From Ustilago trichophora (Eukaryota > Basidiomycota > Ustilaginomycetes > Ustilaginales > Ustilaginaceae), in the NCBI GenBank assembly GCA_900323505.1, contig OOIN01000007.1, positions 124,001 through 188,000 on the forward strand: DNA of 64,000 nt, in the 5' to 3' direction. The notes beneath the pieces were generated by a model, which saw only the letters and a program-made list of their open reading frames with translations, searched no databases and had not been told where the DNA came from. A program made the translations under genes and the position numbers. Numbering within the stretch: the stretch's first letter is position 1; every line of letters starts with the position of its first letter. Below, piece after piece: positions 24,188 through 35,200 of this stretch.

Positions 24188-27100
24188 ATGAGTTCTCCAC
24201 ATAGACCTACACGACGTCAACCTCGAAAGCCGCCAAAGCTTTCTCACGACTTGGATCGGCCTCAAGCAGATCCTGAAGAGGTCATCGACGTCCATTCCAT
24301 CTCGGATGATAGTAGCATCCTCAACGACGAACCATCCATCATGCCCACGCGTACAAAGTCCGCTGCGACTCCTGCGCGAGGATCGCACGCCAAATCAGGA
24401 GCTTCTTCCAAAGCAGCAAAGCAGCAGCAGCCATCTTCGCAAGAGATCATCGAGATCTCTACAGACGGCTCTGCAGGTCAGCAGGATGACGCGAATGACG
24501 ATATGGACATGTCCGACTTCGAGGATGTTGATCTTGCAGACACGGCGCAAGCTGACCAATCGAGAGCCGAAAGCGAGGACCTCGATATGGAAGATGTCGA
24601 CCTGGGCGCAGATCACTCGACTAGAGATCTCCAGGACATGTACGCAGCCGCCTATCAGGAGGTGAAAGCCAAGTATGGCGATGGTGATGACGAGGACGCT
24701 GAAGGAGGAAGCGACGACGAGCAAGCCGGCGACGATGCTTCCAAATCGATACCCATCTTCAAAGATGGCAAAGGACAACATCGAGGGGTCGAGATCTCGG
24801 TAGGCAGCCGCACCAACAAGCAAGTTGACAAGGCCAAACAAAAGTCGAGCAACTTTCTCACTCCTCGCGATCGACAGAACCGTATCACCGCCCACAAGCT
24901 GCTCGTCCTCTCGATGCTGGCTCACGCTCGTATCCGTAACAGGTGGTGCAATGACGCCGATCTCCGCGACACTTTGGCAGACTCGATTCCAGACTATCTC
25001 ATCACAAAGCTACGCTCCATCCATCCCAAAAAGGTCACCGAGCAGCGAGAAAGGATTCGCATGTTCGAAAGTTTCCTATCGGAGCTGGTCCGCTGGTGGT
25101 CAGGGCGCTTCAGACTCGACCCTACCATGGTAGCCAACTCTGCGCTTCGTCAGCCAGACCAAGACATTGCGACCGGAATTATACCAGGCTCAGGTCGACG
25201 CATTGATGGCTGGATCGTCGAAACAGCTGCAGAACGAGAGCAACGGCATCGACGCGAGCGCAGGGAGCAGCAACGGTACAAGGAGGCCCAAGAACGACAT
25301 GCTCAGCGTAACGCCGACGCGAACGGTCGGAGCAAAGGCAAGGGCAAGGCTCGGGATACAACTCTGAACGGTTCCTCTGCTTCCACAGGCTTGCGCAAGC
25401 CACCCACGAAAGCGATGGAGATCACCATTTTCGCGCCAGGCTCTGCTATTCGACCGATCTACCTTCGCTTACTTCCAGCTGCAGAACAAATTACTTCCCC
25501 CGCAGGCCTCAAAGAGCGCGCGGAGGAGAGATCAGGATCGAGAGAGACGAGTGCACAACTTTTCTGTGCCTTGTGCCGCTCAATCGGTATCCCGGCACGA
25601 CTTGTCGTGAGCCCTCAACCTCTGTCGTGGAGTGTCGGTGCCAGCAAGTTGGCCAACACTGCTCAGCCAGGTAGTCAAGCCGAAAAGAAGCCCAACCAGC
25701 TTCGTGCTCGAGCCAAGGGCGCCAGCTCGCGACGATTCGCGTCGAAGCCAGTGCACGAGTTCACTTCGGACGAAGATGGCGACGTCAGTGCCTCTGGAGC
25801 TTCCTCGACGGCGCGTGGCAAGCGCACACAGCAGGCCATCAGCGTCGACTCTTTGTCATCTGCAGATGAAGCAACGGCAAGTGATGGTAGCGACGGCAAG
25901 CGTGGGTCCAGTTTAGGAAAACGTGCCACGAAAGATTCTGAAGATCTTGCCAAGAAGGCCCTCCTAGGTGCGGCAGCAAACTCACCTAACGGTGCCGGCA
26001 AGGCAGGTCGCCGAGGCAATCGCAACCAACCCATCGCAGTCGATGATACCCAATCAGATACCGCATCGAATCGCGCCAGCGTAAAGGTACCAAAGGCCAG
26101 TAGTAAGACGGGCGCCAGTCCATCCGCAAAAGCCAAAGGTAAAGCGAGGCAAGTGGATGCCATCAACATCGATAGCCCAGCCGGCAAGGAAGATGGCAGT
26201 GAAGATGACGACTATCGCCCGGAAAAGTGGAAGAATCTCAAGACGCCTCTCAAGGTGGAACACAAAGTCAAGCTACGGTCCTTCCGCCCGAAGCAGCTCA
26301 AGGACTCCGAGGTAGCTGGCGACGATTCAACAGCGGATCCCGTCGATTTGCAGGCGCCGCCGACCATGTGGGTCGAAGTGTTCTCCAAGCCTTATCAAAA
26401 GTGGGTCACCGTCGACCCGGTCCGATCCCTCGTGCGCCCCGCCGGCAGCCGTCACATGGAACCTCCTGCGTTCGATCGCCAGAACAAGTTGATCTATGTG
26501 GTTGCATTCGAGGAGGATGGCTACGCCCGAGATGTCACTGCACGCTACACAAAGACGCTCAACTCTCGTGTCTCGCGCTTGCGTCCGCCTACGCGTGTCA
26601 AGGGCGAGGAGGATTGGTGGTCAAAAGTTGCCCGTGCGATCCATCGCCCGCAGAAGCTGGACCGGGATGCCATGGAAGACGCAGAGCTGCAAGACAACAG
26701 CTCACGCGAGCCCATGCCAACATCCATGAACGGCTTCAAGGATCATCCCCTCTACTTTTTGGAGAAGTTTCTCAAGCGTGACGAGGTCGTCTTCCCCCGC
26801 CGTCAGATCGCAACCTTCCAAGGCACGCCTGTATTTTCCAAGTCTGATGTTCAAACGCTTCGATCGTCACGTCAGTGGTACAACGAAGGTAGAGTCGTCA
26901 AAGACGGCGAAGTCGCGCTCAAGTTTGTCAAGTCGCGAGGCTATACTCTCGCCAACAAGCGCGCAGAGGAGCAAGCTCGGCTCGAGGGTCGAGAAGTCGC
27001 TCAGGAAGGTCTCTATGCCGAGTTTCAGACCAAGGTCTATGTTCCGCCACCGGTCGGACCAGACGGTGTGATCCCCACCAACGGCTTCGGCAACATTGAT

Positions 27101-28153
27101 CTGTTTGTCCCGTCCATGCTTCCTGCTGGAGCTGTACATCTGCCATTCTCTGGTGTGGCAAAGGTAGCCAAGAAGCTTGGTGTACCGTATGCCGAAGCGA
27201 TCACTGGATTCGAGTTCCGTAAGCAGCGCGGCATGCCCAAGATAACCGGTGTCGTGGTTGCACAGCAGAATGCAGAGCTGGTGGAAGAGGCCTTCTGGCA
27301 GCAGGAGCAGCAAGACGCGTTGAAACAGCAGACGAAGAAGATGGAACGGGCAATGAAGAATTGGAGGAAGCTGATCAACGCTGTTCGCATAGCGAAGCGA
27401 GTCAAAGAGCAGTATGGAGACAAGATGACAAAAGCTTCAAAGGATGCTGGTGCATCAGGATCCGGCTCTCGCAAGAAAGCGGCGAAAGAGCAATCTACTG
27501 ATGAGCAGCCGGAGAAGAGCCGCTTCTTTGCTTCGAAAGACGAGTCGAATGTTGAAGAGGATGCGACTCCAGCCGCGACCTCGATGGCTGAAACGACTGC
27601 AGCCCAAGCAGAGGATCTCGATCTTGACGTAGACATGGAAGGGCCCACCATGCCAGCTCCTGACTCTGCACCGTCCACAGCCGCGTCGACACCGGCCAAA
27701 CGGAAGATCATCTCTCTTGCCCAGCTAGCCTCCAACAATGGCCGCGACGAAGACGATACTGGCAGCTCTAGCGCCAGTCCAACCCCTATCCCGCCTGAGG
27801 AGCTGAAGGCAACACCAGCGAAGCGCCAACGTAGACAGACGCAGACGACGGTCGCTGAGGAGCCGGCTAGCACCAAGAGACCAAAGCGCGCCGTTGCCGC
27901 TTCTATATCCACAAAAGCAGAGGCGACGACGGAGACGTCTCAACGCAGAAGTTCGCGCAGGCAGAGCGGAAGACAAAAGCAGTATGTTGAGCCTGCCACG
28001 GATGATGAGGAGGACGATGCTGAGGCGGTGACAGTGGCGCAGCTAGGGCCTCAGGAAGAGGAGAAAGAGGAGGAGAATGGAGAGGTGGCGGACGCAACAC
28101 CACGTCGAAGCGGACGAAGGATCACAGTCAAGCTCACGCCCAAAAAGAAATGA
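24188..28153 (+). CDS. RAD4: Nucleotide excision repair damage-recognition protein RAD4/XPC
   Basis: Recognises helix-distorting DNA lesions and recruits TFIIH; in yeasts it works with RAD23. The protein has 1321 residues, longer than S. cerevisiae Rad4, largely through disordered acidic and Ser-rich stretches. The transglutaminase-like domain is split: its first part with LFCALCRSIGIPARLVVSPQPLSW lies around residues 455-485, and its second part with MWVEVFSKPYQKWVTVDP around 727, separated by about 240 low-complexity residues. The beta-hairpin domains follow: BHD1 with FKDHPLYFLEKFLKRDEVVFPR (about 850-871), then BHD2 and BHD3 with GNIDLFVPSMLPAGAVHLP (near 970) and the closing KITGVVVAQQN. 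A basic, Lys/Glu-rich helix and an acidic tail (VTVAQLGPQEEEKEEE) end the protein. The transglutaminase fold in this family is catalytically dead. The gene is intronless and its start is the first ATG of the frame. Confidence 0.95.
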   Translation: MSSPHRPTRRQPRKPPKLSHDLDRPQADPEEVIDVHSISDDSSILNDEPSIMPTRTKSAATPARGSHAKSGASSKAAKQQQPSSQEIIEISTDGSAGQQDDANDDMDMSDFEDVDLADTAQADQSRAESEDLDMEDVDLGADHSTRDLQDMYAAAYQEVKAKYGDGDDEDAEGGSDDEQAGDDASKSIPIFKDGKGQHRGVEISVGSRTNKQVDKAKQKSSNFLTPRDRQNRITAHKLLVLSMLAHARIRNRWCNDADLRDTLADSIPDYLITKLRSIHPKKVTEQRERIRMFESFLSELVRWWSGRFRLDPTMVANSALRQPDQDIATGIIPGSGRRIDGWIVETAAEREQRHRRERREQQRYKEAQERHAQRNADANGRSKGKGKARDTTLNGSSASTGLRKPPTKAMEITIFAPGSAIRPIYLRLLPAAEQITSPAGLKERAEERSGSRETSAQLFCALCRSIGIPARLVVSPQPLSWSVGASKLANTAQPGSQAEKKPNQLRARAKGASSRRFASKPVHEFTSDEDGDVSASGASSTARGKRTQQAISVDSLSSADEATASDGSDGKRGSSLGKRATKDSEDLAKKALLGAAANSPNGAGKAGRRGNRNQPIAVDDTQSDTASNRASVKVPKASSKTGASPSAKAKGKARQVDAINIDSPAGKEDGSEDDDYRPEKWKNLKTPLKVEHKVKLRSFRPKQLKDSEVAGDDSTADPVDLQAPPTMWVEVFSKPYQKWVTVDPVRSLVRPAGSRHMEPPAFDRQNKLIYVVAFEEDGYARDVTARYTKTLNSRVSRLRPPTRVKGEEDWWSKVARAIHRPQKLDRDAMEDAELQDNSSREPMPTSMNGFKDHPLYFLEKFLKRDEVVFPRRQIATFQGTPVFSKSDVQTLRSSRQWYNEGRVVKDGEVALKFVKSRGYTLANKRAEEQARLEGREVAQEGLYAEFQTKVYVPPPVGPDGVIPTNGFGNIDLFVPSMLPAGAVHLPFSGVAKVAKKLGVPYAEAITGFEFRKQRGMPKITGVVVAQQNAELVEEAFWQQEQQDALKQQTKKMERAMKNWRKLINAVRIAKRVKEQYGDKMTKASKDAGASGSGSRKKAAKEQSTDEQPEKSRFFASKDESNVEEDATPAATSMAETTAAQAEDLDLDVDMEGPTMPAPDSAPSTAASTPAKRKIISLAQLASNNGRDEDDTGSSSASPTPIPPEELKATPAKRQRRQTQTTVAEEPASTKRPKRAVAASISTKAEATTETSQRRSSRRQSGRQKQYVEPATDDEEDDAEAVTVAQLGPQEEEKEEENGEVADATPRRSGRRITVKLTPKKK

Positions 28154-29270
28154 GCTCAGCGTGCTCTTCTCTCATCTGACCGACATGGCCATTATGATCC
28201 TCTACGGGTAGATCGTAGCCCGCGCTTCTCTGCCTGTCTTCTACTTTGTATTGCATATGACCATATTTTTCGAACCCCTACAACACTTGTCATTGTTCTC
28301 ATACAGGCACCCTGCAGTGTTTCAGCGTGTCTCTCAAAACACTACCAACGTGTCGCGCAGTATACTGAAGAACTTTGCAAAGCTTGAAGGTTGTCCATGA
28401 CCCATCTTTTCCAGACAAGAGGAGCTTTGGAGTGGATGATCTTGAACAAGTCGTGATGCATCCAAAAAGACGGGGTTGAGAGGGGGGCCTCTGACTGATT
28501 GCTGCTTGGTAACGATAGAGTGCGAAACCAAGCCTGGCTGCGTGAGTGTCAGATATACGTATTCGCGTAGCCGGATGGGAAGCTGTTGAAAACAAAGTGA
28601 TTTTGGCCAGCAAAGACGATAGACTTTCTTGGGCTGATTAAAAGTGTTCCCCTATCAACATGACGATTCACCATACCACCTCTGTCGAATTTCAATCACA
28701 GAGAGAGAGAGGGGGGGGGGGGGGGGGGGGGGGGGGGCGAAGCAGTCGATTCGGACATTTAATGTTTTGAATGCTGTTACCTTTTTTTTTCGTCATTATT
28801 CAGCATCGTGAGAGGACTTTATCAAGCCTCTTCCCCTCCCCCACAGATATGGCACAAGCTACTAGCCCTGTTCTTGAATGGCCTTTCAATGTAACGTTAG
28901 GTAGAAAGAAAAAAATAAAATAAAATTAAAAATAGACGCCGCCCAATATACCACAAATGCCATTGCTCACGTTCCCTGATGCTCGTATCCATACCTCAAC
29001 GATATCTATACTGTCTTAAACAAGACATCACCCACTGCCAAAATGCATCCAACACACTCCCTTGATAAAACAAAATAACACCCGAAACCTTGACGAAAAA
29101 TTCCGTCTCCAAACAATCCTTCTTCCCATCTCCCCTCCTCACACACTCTCTATCACATCTCAAACCATCACACAGCGAGAAACAACCCAAACCGCGCAAT
29201 AATATTAACAAACATAAAACAAAAATACCTCCTCCCCCCTCCCCCCTCCCCCTTTTTCCCCCCTCCTGCT
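28154..29270. other. Convergent 3' spacer between RAD4 and TRA1, with poly-G tract
   Basis: 1.1 kb between two stop codons on opposite strands. It contains a (GA)n-G27 tract at 28700-28737, an A-rich stretch at 28909-28936 and a pyrimidine-rich run near 29228-29263 with several C5-C6 blocks. No gene recognised; ORFs here have no family character. Confidence 0.6.
28700..28737. repeat. (GA)5 followed by a G27 homopolymer
   Basis: Direct reading: about five GA units and then 27 consecutive G. The exact length is likely to vary between cells and sequencing runs. Confidence 0.9.
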
Positions 29271-32200
29271 CTAAAGCCAAGGTCCCCATGTAGGATCCTG
29301 CAACGCAAGCTTACTCGGATTACTCGCCGAATTAATCAAATCCAGAACAACCGAGCTTACAGGCGTTGTGGCAGTACCTGCTGTTCCAACCCCACCTTGA
29401 CCCTGCCCCACCCCCACCACCATCGCCTGTTGTTGAAGCTTATCAAACTCATGTCTACAACTAATCAATTTAGCCCTCTTTACGATCTCGAAAACATTTG
29501 TAAGAACCACCTCCTTCGGAGCTTCTGTAACCAATGTCGGAGAACCACCTGTCGGATTACCTCCAGCTTGAGCCTGTGCTTGAGCTTGAGCCTGACGTTG
29601 AGCGCCTTGCAACCAAAAGTTAATCTCATCCCTCACAAAAATACCAAGATACTCTTCCAAATTTCGATCAGGTTCCGTCAAAGTTCGTCCCAAAGCCATC
29701 AAGCTAGAGGTCAAAACGCCTTCGATTCCAACCGGCCCAATAAAGTTTTGAAGGTTGGGAGAAAGTCGGAAAGGTGTTGGATCGGTAGATTTAAACTGAG
29801 GCGCTGTGGGGTTGAAGGTGGGAACGACGTCGGACATGGATACTTGTCCCGAAGATCGGCTGATATGGATTCGGTTAGGGAGTCGATTCGAGACAAACAT
29901 GCAGTACGTGACGAATGCCGAAGCGGCGGTTTGCAGCGTAAACTGTTTGCGAAGCATGTAAAGATCCGATGGACCAGGCATCGAACGAATGATGTACTTG
30001 GAAAGCACCGTATCGGGGACATACTTGGTCGAGATCTCCTCCATCAGATCCATTCGCAGATTCGTAAAATCTACATTGCCCCTCGTACCACCTCCAGCAG
30101 CATTGGAAGCACCACCATCCCAAGTACTCCTCATCTTCTCCACCCAAGCAATCACCGGATCATCCTTGCCAATGCCAATCTCTTCACAGTGTCTCTCGTA
30201 GATATCCTGCAAACTGACAAATCCGGCATCGTGATCAATCAACCTCACCTGCGGAGCCAACGGCAACGCCAATGGAACATGGAAAGCCAACCCTCTCTTC
30301 CTCGTCTCCTTCCTCCTCTCCAGAATCCTGTTGAAGAACCTCAACAGCTGGAAGATCCTCTCCTCCCTCCTACAGTATCTGCCACTAGGCAACTGAACCG
30401 CAAAGCTATGCATAGTTCCCTTGTTGCTCAAAATCGTCAACCTCCTCGTACACATCCCACTCGATCGCACCATCTCAAACACCGGCATGAACCTCGCGAT
30501 CTTGACAAAGTCGGAATTGTTATCCTCCAACTTGAGATACTGTCCCGGCACCTCAACCTCGTCAAACTTCTGATGCTGGAATTCGACCAGATAGTGCGAA
30601 CAGTGTTCGAGATGTTGCTTGGCAGGGCGACGATCCAATGAGGTCTCGTATCTATCTCGCCAGCGTTGAAGCTTGGAGACATAGTCGCGCAACGTAGGTT
30701 TGGATTTGACAAAGTCTTCCTCGAACGAAGTCTTGAGTGGACCGGGAGGGAGATTCTCGGCAAATCGAATGACGTTGGCTTGAGAGGAAGCGGGGAGGAC
30801 ACCAGAATCGTTGGGCGAGACGGCACGTTGGATGTACTGCTGCAAGGCATCGTTGAGAAGCGCATTGGTGAGACGGTAAATGTCTTCCTCGTTGGTAGGC
30901 TTGAAACGCTGCTGGATCTGCTCGGCGATGTTCTCCATCGTGAGCGTAAGCAGAGGGAATGCGGTCTTGAGGATGTTGAGGATCTCATCCACATACTCCC
31001 AAGGCTGACGCGGTACATTGGCCGCCACAGCCGCAGGAGGCACACCAGCAGCAGTAGCACCCGGTGCCGCCACAGGAGTACCCTTTCCACCCGCATCACC
31101 ACCTGCGCTAGCCGGCGTACCCGCAGCACCAGGAGTAGCACCATCCGTCTTGTTGGCCGCGGGGCTACCTGCATCCGCAGCTCCCGGAGTCTTGCCCGCT
31201 TCCGCCGGCTTGCCATTCGCTCCACCTGCCGCTGCGGCCGCCGCTGCAGCCGCAGCCGCAGCTTGCTGCCTGGCCTGCTGTTGAGCGGCCCTTTGCGCAG
31301 CCATGATCGATTGCCTCTTCATCGCCACAAAGTCCTCCTTTGTCGTACGCAGATAGAAGTACAGAGACTGTGGGAAAGTCTTTGCGATCGACATGAGCAT
31401 CTTTCGCGCAAACCTTGCCTCTTTGTGGCTCAGACTCTGCAGCAGCTGCGGAATGAACGTGATCCAGTACCAAATGGGCGCGTCGCCCTTGAATCCTTCG
31501 AAAGCTTGCCACACTGTTCCCTTGCTGTCGTCGCACGACAACAACCACAAGACACGGATGAGCACCTTGCGCACCTTGGCGTTCTTGTACAAGCCCGCAG
31601 CCTGCAGATAGCAGCTGACCGCATTACCCGCCGCCGAAAGCTCGTTGGGACGATCGCGGAACAATCGATCGTTGTACCTTCCCCACTCGGTCCATGCTTT
31701 GGCCAGGTTGAGATCCATCTGAATCGCCGTAGCAAACGCATGATTGGCTTCGTCGTTCAATCCCAACCTCGCCATAAACATTCCCTTGAGCGTGAAGAAC
31801 TCGGCCTTCTGTGGAGCCGCAAAGAACATCAAGTTGGTATTGTTGATGACATCCAAACCTTGCGTCAGTTCGTTGGGGTTCTGGAAGTGACACTTGGCCT
31901 GTTCACGAAGCTTCAAAAACGCTTCTTGAATCTCGATGTTGGGCAAGGTGTAGATCTTGGTGAGGGACGAGATGCAGACGTCGTTGAGATAGTGCTTTCT
32001 CGCGACGTGGGCGAAACGGTTGATGATCCATGCAGTCTCGTGGTAGCCACGGTAGGCGTACGAGTTGGTCGAGGCATTCTGACCATCGCGTTGCTGAATG
32101 ACAGGCACCAGTGGCAGATAGGCCTTGTTGATAGCCCCGAAAACATGCTGTCTCCACGCAACCAGATCGGACCAAGCATTGATATCATCCCACAGATTCG

Positions 32201-35200
32201 GCAGACGTTCACGCCAGGTCTGCATCTGCGCCTTGAGCTCCGCCGATCGTTGATCCAAGTTGGTCGCGTTGGTATGAGCCAAGCTGGCAAAGATGGTACT
32301 CGCCTCTTGCAGCTCGACAAACTGCTGGAAGATCTGCAACAGGGGCACGTGAGCCACCGTAACAGCCGTCGGCAGCGAGTGCCATTTCTTGAGCGTCAGC
32401 TGAATCGCCTCGTCACAGATCCTTCCGAATTCAGCCGGCTTATCCTGCCCCGACTGCGACTTGAGCAGCGCCATGTACGCCTCGAACACGCGACGGCGTG
32501 GCGTAGCACTGGCCGAAAGACTCTCAAGCGCCTGCTCCAGCGTCTCCCGCTCCGTAGTCCAGTCGTACAACCGCCACGCGCATTCGAGCAACAGATCGTT
32601 GTCCCCTTCCATCTTGGCCAAGTCCGTCAAGATGTCCCACTGCTGCAACTTTTGCGCACAGAACACCCACTGGTCTTCCCACAGATGGTACTCGGCTTCG
32701 GTGAAGTTGAGTACACCGGAACGAGCCTTGATCTGAGCAGTCTCGTACTGAACCTGTGCCTGGTTCCACATACCAATCTGCTCAAAGGAGATGGCGCTGT
32801 TGGTCTCGGCGTAGACGCATCGTCGTCGCCACAGGCCGTAGAACATGTCTTCCTCGGAAAGCTCGGCGTAGAGCTCGGTGAGTGCGTCTTGACCGGCTTC
32901 GCGGATGGCGTCATCCTGACGGGGTAGCGAGCGCAGCAGGTTCTGGAGAAGCTCGATCGATGTGTGCCATGCGTTAAAGTTGCGACCCAGATACTTGACC
33001 ACGTGGGGCGGCAGCTCGAGCTGCGGCTTGCATGCCAGTGCGCCCTCCAGCAGCGTCTGAACAACATTGGGCCGCTTGCTCACCTGTCTGAGGTTGTACT
33101 CTCGCGTCAGCACTCCGATCAGCGCGCGCGTGATATCATCGTGGTCTTTACGAGTCATCGACCGCCAAGCAGCTGCAAAGAACGACGTCCAGATCTGGTG
33201 CGCCACCTCCTTGTCCGTATATAGCAGCGCCCTGATCGACGAGATCATATCTCCCACCTGCAAACTCTTGAGCGTAGGCGCAAATGTGCTACCGCCTTTA
33301 CCGAGCTGCATCGAGCTGTGTGCCAACAGTGGCCAATGGGTATCGATCGAGCCCAGCATTAGGTCCAACACCTGACTGATCCAGTAGTGCTCAGCCAGAT
33401 ACTCCCAGCTCTGATGTCCCAACAGATACTGCAGACGACCAGCAGCGCCACGCACAAGCGTACGGTCAAAGATGTCGATGAACTTTTGTCGAACCTGTGG
33501 GTCCTTGTGACGGCATCCGAGCAAGAAGGCGTTCTCGAGACGTACCGTGAGCTCGGTGCGGGCAAAGGCAGGGGTCGTGTAGATGGCGTGAATCAGATCC
33601 AAGTAATCGAGCAGCAGCTGATCGTTGTCGCGTGATTCAAACGACATCATCTTGAGCAAGATACCCGCCTTTTCTTTGACTGTGGGGAAGGCCTCGCGCT
33701 GCTCCAAGATCCACTTGGACATGGTGGACAGCAGGAAGCGGCACAACTCGAGCGAGGATGAACGCTCGACCAGCTGGACAAGTGCCGACAACAGCCAGCG
33801 TCGCTGATCGCCGAGATTCGAGATTCGACGCTTCAACAGCTCGAGCACGAGCATAAGGAGCTTCAAGTTGGGATCGTTGGCTGGGACAGGAGCAGTGGCA
33901 GCCAGGTGCTCCTTGGTCAACTTGCTCAACGCCTTGCTGAGTGCCGGCAGGTGAGCATCGATCTTCTCGGCCTTGCTCTGACTCCAGGCATCGAGCATGC
34001 TAAAGACGCTGTAGAGGTGCTGGCTCTGCTTGAGGCCGTCGGCGATGAGGTTGTCGGCAAACTTGCGGAAGGCAGCCAACTCGTCGGTAGCCTCGCTCTC
34101 CTTGGCATCCTTCGTGAAAGTAGCATCATCCTCATCGGGCTTCTTGTCGTCTCCGGTATCCATCTCGGCCTCACCATCGGCATCCTCCTCGGGAGGCGGA
34201 TCGGGGATGACGCGGAAGATACGCTCCAGCACGGGCTTCTGCGCCTCGACGAGCGACACTTCATCCGTCGATGCACTCTTCTCGAGCAACTTCTGCAGCT
34301 GCGGGACATGAGGGGCGATGTAGGCATCCGTCTTGTCCTCGACAACGATCTGCAGGGTGCGAAGGGCGTTGCAGATTACGGGCGTATTCTGCTCGTTGAT
34401 CTCGGTGTGGATGAGAGGTCGCTGGAAGATCGAAAGTCGAACCTGGACGTCGGACCAGTAGGGAGCTTTGAGGATCTCTGAAAGCAAGTTGGCCGCCTTG
34501 GATACGATGCCAGCTTTCGAGATGGGCTCCATCGAGAGCGAAACAAAGCGGACCAGGAAGCCGACAGTCATCTCGCGCAAGTTCATCGGCATGAGGTATT
34601 CGTGATCGGCAGGCGACAGGATTGCGTCGGAAGCAGCCGAAGCGCTCGTGGAAGCAGCCGTAGCAGCAACCGCAGGCGCTGCGGCGGGCGAAGAGCTCTT
34701 GGACGCAGTAGCAGAGATGCCCGACTCGTCGATACGAACCTTCTTGACGGCCGTTTCTTCCGGTGCATCTGCAGCACGCTTGGCAGCACCGCCGGCGGCA
34801 GCAGGATCATCACCTTCCGCCGTGCTGGCCGTGGAAGCGCCCTGGTTTGAAGCCTGCTGAGAGCGGACATGTTCCTGGCGGCGCTTCTCCCATTTGTGCA
34901 GCAACTCGACCAGGTCAACCGCGAGCATCCTCGATTCGACGTTCACATTCGCCACCAGACCAAGCTTGGTCAGATTGCTGACAATGTGAGGGATAAACAT
35001 CTCTCGGCTGCTGTAGAACAAGTCAGCATGGCGCACGAGCAGGCTGAGGATGGCAAAGAGCTGACTGACGTTGTGTCCCTCATCGACGAGCTGTCGCTTG
35101 GTCCACTTGGCCCACTGCGGAGGCTGACCATTCTCGCTGGCACCTGCACGCTTGGGCAGTGCAGGCACAAGAATGTCGAGCGCCTTTTTGACCATGCTGC

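Noticed and set aside
30666..32927. 753-codon plus-strand frame inside TRA1
   Set aside because: Arg/Leu-rich composition typical of a reverse-strand shadow; TRA1 on the other strand is certain.
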